A stretch of DNA of 54,539 bases from Piromyces finnis (Eukaryota; Neocallimastigomycota; Neocallimastigomycetes; Neocallimastigales; Neocallimastigaceae). The stretch covers positions 695,001-749,539 of the forward strand of contig MCFH01000025.1 of the NCBI GenBank assembly GCA_002104945.1, in the 5' to 3' direction. The notes under the pieces were generated by a model. That model was not told the origin of the DNA and made no database searches. It saw only the letters and a program-made list of their open reading frames with translations. Both the position numbers and the translations under genes were made by a program. The stretch's first letter is position 1; every line of letters begins with the position of its first letter. Below, piece after piece: positions 34,001 through 42,634 of this stretch.

Positions 34001-35104
34001 ACGTCCAAGTATTCCTGAGATTCCCTGAAGAAGCAAGTTCCCGATGCAGAATTCATATTTTTCTTCATGATCCATAATTCTTAATCTTAATGGTTTGGTT
34101 GCCTGCTTAATAATCATACTCTTACCATTGGGTAAATGTATATTGATTGGGGATGTCAACCCTACAGTAGGAATTTTATTTGCATTCGCGAAGGTTTTGC
34201 AAATAAAACTTCTAGCAGACCCTGAGTCAATAAGAAAGTTTATTTTTAAGTTTTTAGTTCCTAAGTTCAAAAAACACATAGTAGTTATTGTGTTCTGTTT
34301 ATCAGGAGTGTAATTAGTAGTAGCAGAAAGAATACTATGTTTTGCTTTACTCTTTTTATGTCTATGAAATGGGTTTCCATTTTCTGTTTTGTTTAATTCA
34401 GCTTTCTTTCTTCCAAATGATTTGCTGCCTTTCTTTTGCATTTCGGTATGTTTGTTTCTAATGCAATTTTCCAAAAAACATTTTTTGTCAAGGTTAATTA
34501 TAATATTTGTAGCTTCAAATAAACTATTTGGCTTATCCATTTTATCGTATTCCTCACGTACTCGATCAACGAGTCCTTTACCAATGATGTCAATAAAAAC
34601 GTCATCTGGCCAACCGATTCTACTTGCCAACCTTCGAAATTCAATGGTATATTCAGTAACTTTCCCAAGTTGAAGCTGCTTTAGGTTCCATAACTTATTT
34701 ATAAGCATATATTTTTGCTTACGTTCGTCTCCGGTATCGAAGTTATTAAGGAGTAGTTTTTTAAATTCATTAAAACTGAGAGTCCTAAGCGTTCCATCGA
34801 TCAAAAGGGATAAACCCCACTTTCTAGCAATTCCATTAAGTTTATTTATAACAAACGCATTTTTTTCTTCGTCGCTAGTAAATGATTTAGGATGATCCTT
34901 AAAGAATTCTTCGCTTTGGATTAATGTCTCTAGGACATTCTCTCTAGTGTTAGCTTCCTTTTCCTTCGATAATACACCGTTCGGAGAGAAGAAAGTGGGG
35001 ATGAATTCCGTCATGGCTTCGATTAATTTAGAAGTCACAGTGCTCTTAGGGAATTCATCAGCATTAACTTCAACAGAGTCCTTATCAATACCATTGAGTT
35101 CCAT
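31058..35104 (-). CDS. E2 Gag-Pol polyprotein (Tf1-like)
   Basis: 1348 residues in one ORF, close to Tf1 (about 1330). Gag covers about 1-265, with a capsid-like helical region (WNLKQLQLGKVTEYTIEFRRL, split here as WNLKQLQL and EYTIEFRRL) and a basic Lys-rich end but no zinc knuckle. Protease has IDSGSA at about 293. Reverse transcriptase has LFVKK, LDLRSAYN and YLDD at about 650. RNase H has ETDASD at about 800. Integrase has an HHCC finger from about 1006 (HDSPINGHQG...CDICC), SDHGSQF at about 1135 and GQIERIN. The GPFKIV module follows, and the protein stops soon after FHISQLEPY, so it lacks the chromodomain-like tail seen in E1. All catalytic residues are present. Confidence 0.95.
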   Translation of the reverse strand: MELNGIDKDSVEVNADEFPKSTVTSKLIEAMTEFIPTFFSPNGVLSKEKEANTRENVLETLIQSEEFFKDHPKSFTSDEEKNAFVINKLNGIARKWGLSLLIDGTLRTLSFNEFKKLLLNNFDTGDERKQKYMLINKLWNLKQLQLGKVTEYTIEFRRLASRIGWPDDVFIDIIGKGLVDRVREEYDKMDKPNSLFEATNIIINLDKKCFLENCIRNKHTEMQKKGSKSFGRKKAELNKTENGNPFHRHKKSKAKHSILSATTNYTPDKQNTITTMCFLNLGTKNLKINFLIDSGSARSFICKTFANANKIPTVGLTSPINIHLPNGKSMIIKQATKPLRLRIMDHEEKYEFCIGNLLLQGISGILGRDWLSIHNPFLNYKTNKIYFLEKYCGKHCPSAKGNKFVYHSDEISAPMVNSLNNDSIIPDSISEDELYDQDVCATILELDSFQDNAENNNIQILKKYYYDLTTVFQKQKADVLPPHRDYDMSIDLIPGGQLYFGPIYSLTIDEQKTLREYVKENLNKGFIRKSKSPAGAPVLFVKKHDGSLRLCVDYRRLNAITVRNSYPIPRINDMIESFKGASIFTRLDLRSAYNLVRIKEGHEYLTAFRTPIGHYEYLVMPFGLRNAPSVFQRFIQDVLAEVLGSFAQVYLDDIIIYSPNLKDHVSHVRTILKALIDNGLYVKLEKCDFHVKETTFLGFTVSTNGLLMDKNKVKSILEWPTPKNIKELQSFLGLCNFYRRFIKNFAEKMDPLRKLLRKNSVFNWDNIAATAFSKLKESFLTNEILIFPDPEKEFVVETDASDFAIGCILSQVSNNDNLLHPIAFYSRSLNNAECNYTIYDKELLAIITAFDTWRHHLEGAKFPVQVITDHRNLLYFKKPQLLSQRQIRWSMFLSRFDYRISYRPGSRGGKPDSLSRRSDYKIKHDNDCHRIIEDDVFCCTTDDNISHLIQFQKTDKFCKETFQKIKDNSGKVKSSLFTVINGVLHFQNRIIVPSPLKAKILKSFHDSPINGHQGIDKTLEKIKRYYWWPNLKKDVINYVLSCDICCRCKTRRHKPYGKILPLPIPNKPWEVIGVDFIVYLPSSQNCTCIMVTADHLTKMVHLVPCADVPSADLTAKLLLLNVFRYHGFPNMIISDHGSQFSSEFWTSLCSSLHIKPRLATAHHQQSNGQIERINSVIEQYLRCYCSSAQSDWCFYLPLCELAYNNSLHKSLGISPFFANYGFHPNFVIESPPSLLKDNASNLTRDWSSHFNALQQHLNKAKEDFKKYGDYRKLSGPKFKVDDLVWLKRYYFTNEPAKKLSSQYLGPFKIVEERNRMNYRLELPENLHIHPVFHISQLEPYTKRNPELE

Positions 35105-35285
35105 TATATTTAAATATAATTGTTATATAATATATATCACTAAAAAAAAAATTTTTTTATTAATAAAATTTATATTATATATTTGAATACTTATATTTGT
35201 ATATTTAAAATCACTATTATAAGAAAATAAACTATATGTCTTTTAATATTATCACTATATTTAATTATTATTATTATTTGTCTTA

Positions 35286-35291
35286 AAATTT

Positions 35292-35328
<37 letters not shown>

Positions 35329-35427
35329 TAATTAATTGGAAATTTAATTTTTTTTTTTTTTAAACTATTTAATTGGCAATTTAATTTTTTTTTTTTTTTT
35401 TTTAAAACTATTTAATTGGTAATTTAA

Positions 35428-35458
<31 letters not shown>

Positions 35459-35505
35459 TATTTAATTGGTAATTTAATTTTTTTTTTAATCTAATTGGCT
35501 ACTTA
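35286..35505 (-). repeat. E2 leader: tandem poly(A)-plus-spacer repeat
   Basis: About five units. Each is a long homopolymer (A on the coding strand, roughly 9 to 38 nt) separated by a spacer near TTAAATTACCAATTAAATAGTT. It lies between the primer site and the gag start, so it is part of the genomic RNA 5' leader. Confidence 0.9.
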
Positions 35506-35524
35506 AAATTTATCTATCTACAGT

Positions 35525-35535
35525 AGAGTTATTAT
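35525..35535 (-). promoter_or_regulatory. E2 self-primer binding site
   Basis: Minus strand ATAATAACTCT next to the 5' LTR is the exact reverse complement of AGAGTTATTAT inside the LTR (minus strand 35783-35773). The match is 11 nt and stops there. Confidence 0.75.
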
Positions 35536-36366
35536 TGTAATAATTATTATATATTTAATAATAATTATTATCTACAATATAATAATACAAATCGTAATAT
35601 GTATTATTAAATTGAGAAGTTTCTTAATAGTAAATAAAAATGAATACTTATCTTAAAGAGTTTATTATAAGTGAATTATAATAACAAACACAAAATATTA
35701 AGACTATCTTTAATGTAAATATTTTTTATGAATATAGTTTTTGAAAGGGTTATTTATTATAATTGTCTTAAAATAATAACTCTGGATTCTTTAGTGGAAT
35801 TCCAGAGTCCTTATATTTATAATTTTTTGATAATTTAAAGTTTAATAAAGAATTTCTAATCTTAACAAATAATCTTTTTAGGAAAAGACTAGAAGAAAAA
35901 CCTAAAAAGATATTCGATTGATAACTAATATATCAATCATCGTAATATTAAGTAAAACCGATTAAAATTCGGAAAAACCTTAATATCCGATTGTCCTAAT
36001 ATGTATTTATATTTTCTAATTGTTTCTATAAGTTATTTCAAGATACGATACATAAATATAAAATACAAACGTAAAATAAAATATATAATGTTTCTTATAA
36101 AATGTAATACAAAAATTATTAATTAAAAAATAAATGAATGTTTACTATTATTTTAAATATATTACTAAATTAAATAAATAAATAATTAATATAGTAATTA
36201 AATAAATTTTAAATTAAGTAAATGAATAATTAATATCAATATAGATAAATGTTTATAGTAATTTAAATGAATGTATGCTAATAGTTTAAATAAATAATTA
36301 ATTTAATAATTAAAAAATAATTAAATAAGAATTAATTTATACAAAAAATAATTATTAATTCTTACA
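35536..36366 (-). repeat. E2 5' LTR (right copy)
   Basis: 831 bp. The predicted transcript start is 35783 (minus). The primer sequence overlaps one arm of an inverted repeat, ACTCTGGA...TCCAGAGT (35779-35808). Confidence 0.95.
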
Positions 36367-36369
36367 TTT

Positions 36370-36996
36370 TGGTACACCACATTCAGAAAAATGCAATAAA
36401 TCCATATATTTGGTGAATGAAATAACCCTTATAATATATATGGATTTAAATATTTTTATTTAATAAATTTATATAACGATAGTAATAATAAGAATGGTAA
36501 ATTAAATTAAATTAATAACTTATAAATAATTTATTAAAGTAAAATAAACTTTTTATAATTTAATATAAGGATGATAAAAATATAATTATATAAGGAAGAG
36601 AAAGACGCGTATATATATAAAAAAGAAAAGAAGAGTTTTTAGTTTTTAGTTAGTTTTAGTTAGTTTATATTAGTTATATTATAAATAAAATAAAGATAAG
36701 GTGATAATAATAGAAGAATAAATAATATTATTGTTAGATTTAGTGAAGGAATTAATAATAATATTAGTTTATTTTCTAAGATTATACCTATTTTTAAAAC
36801 AAATAATAATATAAAATAATAATAAATAATACTTATAAATAATAAAGCTTTTAATAAAAATAATAAAATAATAAACAAAATAATAAAATAATATATAATA
36901 AAAAAATATTCATCTAGAATATAAATTTGTTATTTATAACTGTTGTAGTGTCCCAAACAATAAAGAAAAAGGTACTTATAATAAAATTCTGTACCA
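36370..36996 (+). repeat. E3 5' LTR
   Basis: 627 bp. A TATA-like run (GCGTATATATATAAAA) at about 36608-36623 could direct transcription. An ORF on the opposite strand at 36660-36878 is only A/T-rich LTR. Confidence 0.95.
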
Positions 36997-37002
36997 AGTT
37001 TT

Positions 37003-37019
37003 TGGTGGAGAATCCGGGC
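37003..37019 (+). promoter_or_regulatory. E3 tRNA primer binding site
   Basis: TGGTGGAGAATCCGGGC begins 6 nt after the LTR. It starts with TGG, the complement of a tRNA CCA end, and its first 13 nt occur also in the non-autonomous element at 2562-5900. The tRNA species is not identified. It does not match the tRNA-Trp or tRNA-Pro in this window. Confidence 0.7.
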
Positions 37020-37465
37020 GTACAACAAGCAAATTTATGAAAATAGATGAGTAATAGATAGAGATTATACAAAAAAAAAAAAAAATATAAATATATATAT
37101 ATATATATTTATAATAATAATAATAATAATAATAAATTATATATAACTATTAAATTATATTATTTTAATTATTTAATTTGAAGAATACACATATTTCCAC
37201 CAACCGCTTTGGGTAGATCGCGGCTGTTGAATGAAGAACTTCTTAGCTAAAGGCCTTCTACACCAAAGTCGATAATATAAGTAGTTCTAAGAATTAAATT
37301 TATTAAAATAAAATAGTTTATATAAATATATAAAATATACCATAAATTTATAATTAATACGCGTGTTAATAATAATAAAAATATAAAAATATATACAATT
37401 AGAAATCACGCGATATAATAAACAGACAAACAATAATAAGAGTAATATTAGTTCATCTTTGAGAA
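37020..37465 (+). other. E3 leader
   Basis: About 450 nt between primer site and gag. It contains an (ATA)n stretch and a block of higher GC at about 37196-37280 that could be a packaging signal. No coding sequence. Confidence 0.5.
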
Positions 37466-38500
37466 ATGGATTTAACTACTATACGTAAAGAGGTTCCCAA
37501 ACTTGATAACTATGGGAAGAATGTATGGGAATGGGTAGTGGATATGAACGACTTTTTGGATCTCTATGATTTAATTGAGCCTAGACAAGTGTATAATTGG
37601 GCTATGGCCGCAGTAGAGTCTGATACCAAAGAAGTTGTAAGAAGGTTAAAAATAAGAAGAAATAATGAAGTCCATTACCCATCACTTAAAGAAATACAAA
37701 TAGCCATCGAAGAAGATATGAAGATTACTGAGGGAGATAAATGGACCCTACTTAGAAACATGAATATTGCGGAAGGAGAAACTATAAAAAAGTTTAATTA
37801 TAGATATCGAAACTTGTATCATAATCTAAGTAGGGAATATCAGAAATTAATAACAGTGAAGGAATATAGAGACTCTATTAGTGCTCGTGTCTATCCGTGC
37901 TCCCAGGTAGGAATGTCTGATTGTGAGAACCTACAAGAAGCTTACAAAATTGCTGAACGAGCTGAAAATACTGAGAGAGAAATTAAAGAGAAAAACAATG
38001 AACAAGTTAACCAAAGGAGAGGAACAAGGAATGTTACTTTAGCTGCCCAAAGTGATAATGTTCTATTAAATCATCCGATTTATACTGGACTTATGAATGA
38101 TAATAAAGAGGATTCGCATAATTCATATTACGACAGGAAGAATATTAACCAGAACTTTAGATATCCATATTTCAATAGAACTAGGACTAGCTACCGCAGA
38201 GTTTATGGAGGACAGTCTAATTGGAGCAACACCAATGGTTATGTAAATCAACAGAATGATAATAATAGTAGAATGGGTTTAATCCCTTATCAAGGCATGA
38301 ATAAATCTTATTCTACAACAAGAAATGCGGAAAAAAGGGTATCCCTGATAGAACCAACCAATGCTATTCCAAGGGAGATTGATGAAAGAAATTCCGATAT
38401 AAAATGTTTCAGATGTGGACAAAATGGACACAAACGTATAGAATGTCCATATACTTTTAAACAACTTGCCGAAATGGAAGAAAAGGGGCTTTTAAACTAA
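37466..38500 (+). CDS. E3 Gag
   Basis: 344 residues, nucleocapsid-type structural protein. The first about 180 residues are helical (MDLTTIRKEVPKL..., WTLLRNMNIAEGE, NYRYRNLYHN) like a retrotransposon capsid. A basic, Asn/Arg-rich middle is followed by one CCHC zinc knuckle at about 313-326 (CFRCGQNGHKRIEC), the RNA-binding finger that E1 and E2 lack. The last sense codons, CTT TTA AAC, contain the slippery site and are followed at once by TAA, so most ribosomes should make Gag only. Confidence 0.95.
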   Translation: MDLTTIRKEVPKLDNYGKNVWEWVVDMNDFLDLYDLIEPRQVYNWAMAAVESDTKEVVRRLKIRRNNEVHYPSLKEIQIAIEEDMKITEGDKWTLLRNMNIAEGETIKKFNYRYRNLYHNLSREYQKLITVKEYRDSISARVYPCSQVGMSDCENLQEAYKIAERAENTEREIKEKNNEQVNQRRGTRNVTLAAQSDNVLLNHPIYTGLMNDNKEDSHNSYYDRKNINQNFRYPYFNRTRTSYRRVYGGQSNWSNTNGYVNQQNDNNSRMGLIPYQGMNKSYSTTRNAEKRVSLIEPTNAIPREIDERNSDIKCFRCGQNGHKRIECPYTFKQLAEMEEKGLLN

Positions 38501-38522
38501 ACTCTGGGAGAAGGACAACTCC
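38491..38522 (+). promoter_or_regulatory. E3 -1 programmed frameshift signal
   Basis: Slippery heptamer T TTA AAC (38491-38497) lies in the gag frame. Then come a 6-nt spacer that starts with the TAA stop and a hairpin, CTGGGAG-AAGGACAA-CTCCCAG (38504-38525). A shift there enters the pol frame at CTA 38497-38499. Confidence 0.85.
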
Positions 38523-41500
38523 CAGTAAACAAACCAATCTATCGGTGGTACAACCAACGGTAGATAAAACCATAATTAATACTAATACCTCAAATAATAA
38601 TTACCGAGAGCCTTCGTCTATAACCTTGGTTGCAACGAAGAAATCAAAAGACACAAATAGCAAAGCTAAAAATGCGCACAAGGAAACAACCAGCCAAATA
38701 AAGAGAATGCATGAGAATAAACTACAGCGAAATCCTATGCCTATTAAAACTGCTGCTATGAAGTATAATGAGCAATTAGATAAGAGAAGGAATTATATAA
38801 ATAATAATGATAAGGAGATGAACTTGGACACTTCTGAAATTATAACAATAGATTCTGATGGAAAATCAACCAAAGATGAAAATAAGTTAATAGAAACCAT
38901 AGGAAAAGAAGAAATGGAAGAGGAGTTGGATGATATAAATGAAGAATTGGGCAAGAATGATAAGAGCAAAGCAACAACTCCTAAGGAAAATAGAAAATTA
39001 AACAAAGTAGAGAAGTTAGAACACTTGGATGTATCCTATCTAAATGATAAAAGAATAGAGAATGTAAAGAAGAAAAATCGGGAAGAAAGAAATGCTGAAA
39101 TGAAGAAACAAGAAAGGAAGGAAATAGATAAAATAAACCCTAACCCACCGCAAGAACAAATTTTAAATATTGAAAAACACATACGTCTAATGGATGGTTT
39201 TGAAGAGTTCAAGGTAGATGATTTAGTTAAAGAAGTAGCTTCAACAGAAGTGGTAACAAAACTTGTGAATTTATTAGACCTGTTCCCAAAATTCCGCACA
39301 GCATTTGCCCAGAAGTTGAAATTAACACCAAAATTCAAAAATGCAGTAACAAATGCTGTCACCTTGCTTGGAGAACATAAAGTTGTCAAAGTCCGCGGGA
39401 AGGTAGAAGATGTGGAGGCTGAAATATTCTTAGATTCATGTGCCAGCGTTAATATGATAACAAAGTCAGCACTCCGCAAATTTAGGATTCACAAGCAGCC
39501 AGTAGGAAATATTACAGAGACAATATTTCAGGCATATTCCAATACTTCATCGAATACGGATATATATAAACTAAAAATCACAATTGGCGAGAAGACTTTC
39601 ACAGAGATATTTAGGGTTATCGAAAAAGATGATATCTTTGATATATTAATTGGAATCGATTCCCTTAAAAGGAATAGGTTTAGTTTAAATTTTGTGGATG
39701 ATAATTTATATTACATTGATAAAAACAATTCTCCCATGAAAATTGCAGACCTCCATTATGATGTAAATCTCCAGGAATCTAAAGGGGAGGATTCAGAGGA
39801 GGAAACTATAGAAGAAACACCAATGTTAATAACAGTAGCGATGTCTACCCAGAATGAAGGAAAAGAAGGAACGTTAGAAACAAAAGAAAATATTATTAAT
39901 AATATTGTGAATAAAATTCCGAAAGATATTAGAGATGTAGTAAGAAAGCTATTTGATAAATTTAATCATGTTATCGCTGTTAAAACTGACGATCTGAGTA
40001 GAACAAAATTACTACCTCATCGTATCAGGTTGAAGCCAAACTCGCTTCCTTTTAAACAACGAGCATATAGGCTATCAAAAGTGCAAGCAGATGCATTGAA
40101 AGAGGAGTTAACCAAGCTGATTAAGAATAAATTAATTGAACCATCCCATTCATCGTGGTCGTCGCCTGTAGTCTTAGTGCCTAAGAAAAATGGAAAATAC
40201 CGAATGTGTGTGGATTATCGACGCTTAAATGAATGTACAATAAAGGATTCCTACGCTCTACCACTAATTGATGACATACTGTGCTACGTAGGTAAGAAAG
40301 CTGTTTTGACTACTATGGATTTGTTTTCGGGTTACCACCAAGTTCCGATGTATCCTGAGGATGAAGATCTTACATATTTTACCACTATATATGGAAACTA
40401 TAATTTCAAGGTAATGCCTTTCGGGTTATGTAATGCCCCAGCTACCTTCCAGAGAGAAATGAACAGGATTTTCTTCGACCTTATTGGGAAGTGTGTCTTT
40501 ATTTATATTGATGATTTGATAGTCTTTTCCAATACAATGGAAGAACATATTAGAGATTTATCAAAGGTTTTTAAAATACTCAGGGAAAATGGTTTAAGAA
40601 TCAACATTGAGAAGTGTCACTTCTTTCAAGAAGAAGTAGAATTGCTAGGCCATGTATTATCTAAAGAAGGAATTAAACCAATTCCGGGGAAAACGCAGGT
40701 AATCATGAACTGGCTACCACCGAAAAATGTTTCTCAATTGCGTTCGTTTTTAGGGGCTGTAAGTTACTACCGAAAATTTATTGATAAATTTGCACAATAT
40801 GCTAAACCATTATTTAAGTTATTAAAGAAAGACGAAGAGTTCAAATGGAGTCCAGAGGCGAATAATTCATTTGAAATCTTAAAATTAAGACTAATAGAAG
40901 CTCCGATATTAATGCCACCGGATTTTGATAAACCATTCAAGATTAGAACAGATGCATCACGTAATGGGATAGGTGGAGTGATTTTACAAATAGATGAAGA
41001 TGGAATGGAGAAACCACTACACTTTGTAAGTAGGACACTGAATAAATCAGAAGAAAACTATAGTGTAACAGATTTAGAAGGGACAGCTGCATATTATTGT
41101 TCTAGGAAATTCAAGCATTATATAGTAGGAAATACGTTGGAAACTGAATTAATCACCGACCATAAACCGCTAGTTGGATTGATTAATAATAGCGAACCAA
41201 CCAATAATCGACATCTTAAATGGGTCACTACGTTTAGTATATTAAAAATCAAAGTGTTGTACGAAGAAGGAAAGAAGAATGTAATAGCTGACGCTCTATC
41301 AAGATTGACCAGTAAGGAAGAAAGTCAGTTAGCACCAAGACCAAGTCATAACAAACAAACAATCAACGTGATCGTGGAGAACAATAGTAATACTACTAAT
41401 AATAAAATAAGTGAGAATAATAATCAATATAAAAATATAAATGATTTTATTAATAGGAAACTTATAACTATGGATGGAATACAATACTACAAGAGTAATG

Positions 41501-42570
41501 GGAAACTAAGAAGAATTATAGATGATGACGAAGAAAAATTCAGACTAATTGAAGCCGCTCATTCTATCGGACATGAAGGTATATACAAGACCTATCATAG
41601 GCTAAAGAAGGAATTTTATTGGAAGGGCATGAATAACGATATAAAAATTTATATTAAGTGTTGTCCAAGATGCCAACAATTCAAGCCACAGAAATCTAAC
41701 CTTTTTGTTGAAAGCATACCTACAAAGCCAGGCTTACCATTTTCAAGAGTAGGTCTTGATCTGGTAGGTCCGTTGTCAATAACAAATAAAGGCAATAAAT
41801 ACATCATTGTCCTAGTGGACTATTTAACTAAATGGGTGGAGGCTGAGGCTTTGGAGAATATAGAATCCGATGATGTCATTGACTTTTTGAAGAGGGTATT
41901 TTCTCGCCATGGTATTCCAGAGGTTCTAGTAACAGACAATGGGCCTCAATTTAGATCTGATAAGACGAAGGCATTCCTGGATTTACATGACGTGTACGTC
42001 CAATACGTATCGACATACCACCCTGCATCTAATGGAGAAGTGGAAAACCGGAATAAGGAGATAATCAAATATCTGAAACTATTAGGTAATGAAGAAGATG
42101 AATGGGATGAAATACTGCCTAGTGCATTATGGGCTCTTAGAACTTGTAAAAACGAAATTACAAAGTTCAGCAGCTTTGAACTACTATATGGACGCAAAGA
42201 TCTACAACCCTTCGAACTATCTTTGATGAAAGACAGGAATAAGTATGAGAACGAAGAGGAATATTGGATACAGAAGTTCGTGAGACATCATAAGTGGATA
42301 CAAGAAGCCATCGATAATATTGAAACAGCCAATAAATTATGGAGTGACCGGAGACGACAGAGTAAACGAATGAGAGCCGCATATAAACCTGGAGATTTAG
42401 TATTAGTTAAAGTATTCAATAGAAGGAAACTGGACCCTTATTTTACTGGACCCTTAAAAATCATAAAGAAAGAATTTAATACAGTTACAGTTTGTGATCC
42501 TATTTCAGGGGAAATTGCAGAACGGAATATTCACTTAAAGAATATAATTCCATATTTTTCTGAATTGTAA
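38497..42570 (+). CDS. E3 Pol (protease, RT, RNase H, integrase), expressed by frameshift
   Basis: The pol frame is open from 38461 and is entered by the -1 shift at 38497, so no start codon is needed. After a long Lys/Glu/Asn-rich linker of about 250 residues comes the protease with FLDSCAS (39431-39451), where Cys replaces the usual Gly after Asp-Ser. Reverse transcriptase has VLVPKKNG, CVDYRRLN, TMDLFSGYHQ, and YIDD at about 40507. RNase H has RTDASRNGIGG at about 40945. Integrase has an HHCC finger (HSIGHEG...CCPRCQ, from about 41560), LDLVGPL, TDNGPQF (about 41935) and ASNGEVENRN. The C-terminus has YKPGDLVLVK and a GPLKIIKK module. Length and order are those of Ty3/gypsy Pol. The frame has no internal stops. 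Confidence 0.95.
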   Translation, partial: LNSGRRTTPSKQTNLSVVQPTVDKTIINTNTSNNNYREPSSITLVATKKSKDTNSKAKNAHKETTSQIKRMHENKLQRNPMPIKTAAMKYNEQLDKRRNYINNNDKEMNLDTSEIITIDSDGKSTKDENKLIETIGKEEMEEELDDINEELGKNDKSKATTPKENRKLNKVEKLEHLDVSYLNDKRIENVKKKNREERNAEMKKQERKEIDKINPNPPQEQILNIEKHIRLMDGFEEFKVDDLVKEVASTEVVTKLVNLLDLFPKFRTAFAQKLKLTPKFKNAVTNAVTLLGEHKVVKVRGKVEDVEAEIFLDSCASVNMITKSALRKFRIHKQPVGNITETIFQAYSNTSSNTDIYKLKITIGEKTFTEIFRVIEKDDIFDILIGIDSLKRNRFSLNFVDDNLYYIDKNNSPMKIADLHYDVNLQESKGEDSEEETIEETPMLITVAMSTQNEGKEGTLETKENIINNIVNKIPKDIRDVVRKLFDKFNHVIAVKTDDLSRTKLLPHRIRLKPNSLPFKQRAYRLSKVQADALKEELTKLIKNKLIEPSHSSWSSPVVLVPKKNGKYRMCVDYRRLNECTIKDSYALPLIDDILCYVGKKAVLTTMDLFSGYHQVPMYPEDEDLTYFTTIYGNYNFKVMPFGLCNAPATFQREMNRIFFDLIGKCVFIYIDDLIVFSNTMEEHIRDLSKVFKILRENGLRINIEKCHFFQEEVELLGHVLSKEGIKPIPGKTQVIMNWLPPKNVSQLRSFLGAVSYYRKFIDKFAQYAKPLFKLLKKDEEFKWSPEANNSFEILKLRLIEAPILMPPDFDKPFKIRTDASRNGIGGVILQIDEDGMEKPLHFVSRTLNKSEENYSVTDLEGTAAYYCSRKFKHYIVGNTLETELITDHKPLVGLINNSEPTNNRHLKWVTTFSILKIKVLYEEGKKNVIADALSRLTSKEESQLAPRPSHNKQTINVIVENNSNTTNNKISENNNQYKNINDFINRKLITMDGIQYYKSNGKLRRIIDDDEEKFRLIEAAHSIGHEGIYKTYHRLKKEFYWKGMNNDIKIYIKCCPRCQQFKPQKSNLFVESIPTKPGLPFSRVGLDLVGPLSITNKGNKYIIVLVDYLTKWVEAEALENIESDDVIDFLKRVFSRHGIPEVLVTDNGPQFRSDKTKAFLDLHDVYVQYVSTYHPASNGEVENRNKEIIKYLKLLGNEEDEWDEILPSALWALRTCKNEITKFSSFELLYGRKDLQPFELSLMKDRNKYENEEEYWIQKFVRHHKWIQEAIDNIETANKLWSDRRRQSKRMRAAYKPGDLVLVKVFNRRKLDPYFTGPLKIIKKEFNTVTVCDPISGEIAERNIHLKNIIPYFSEL

Positions 42571-42592
42571 TAAAAAAAAGAAATATTTAAAA

Positions 42593-42617
42593 TTGGACTT
42601 CAAGGGACGAAGTCCAA
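42593..42617 (+). promoter_or_regulatory. E3 3'-end hairpin
   Basis: TTGGACTTC-AAGGGAC-GAAGTCCAA: a 9-bp stem with a 7-nt loop, 22 nt after the pol stop and just before the polypurine tract AAGGCGGGATGTCT (42621-42634). Loop and inner stem match the hairpin of the non-autonomous element, while the outer pairs are different but still paired. Confidence 0.75.
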
Positions 42618-42634
42618 ACTAAGGCGGGATGTCT

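Larger units (their letters stand above)
30202..36366 (-). mobile_element. E2: full-length Ty3/gypsy Tf1-like retrotransposon
   Basis: 6.2 kb, coding on the minus strand. The two 831-bp LTRs look identical by eye. Target duplication is TTTTG (30197-30201 and 36367-36371). The right-hand copy includes the first two bases of E3's LTR, so E2 inserted after E3. It has one gag-pol ORF, an 11-nt self-primer site and an A-rich tandem-repeat leader. Confidence 0.95.

Noticed and set aside
36660-36878. 72-codon minus-strand ORF repeated at 42925-43143
   Set aside because: Lies inside the E3 LTRs, and the repetition is the LTR duplication. Composition is plain A/T.
38545-38547. GTG as start codon of E3 pol
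   Set aside because: The pol frame is open upstream across the slippery site, so pol is entered by frameshift and no start is needed.
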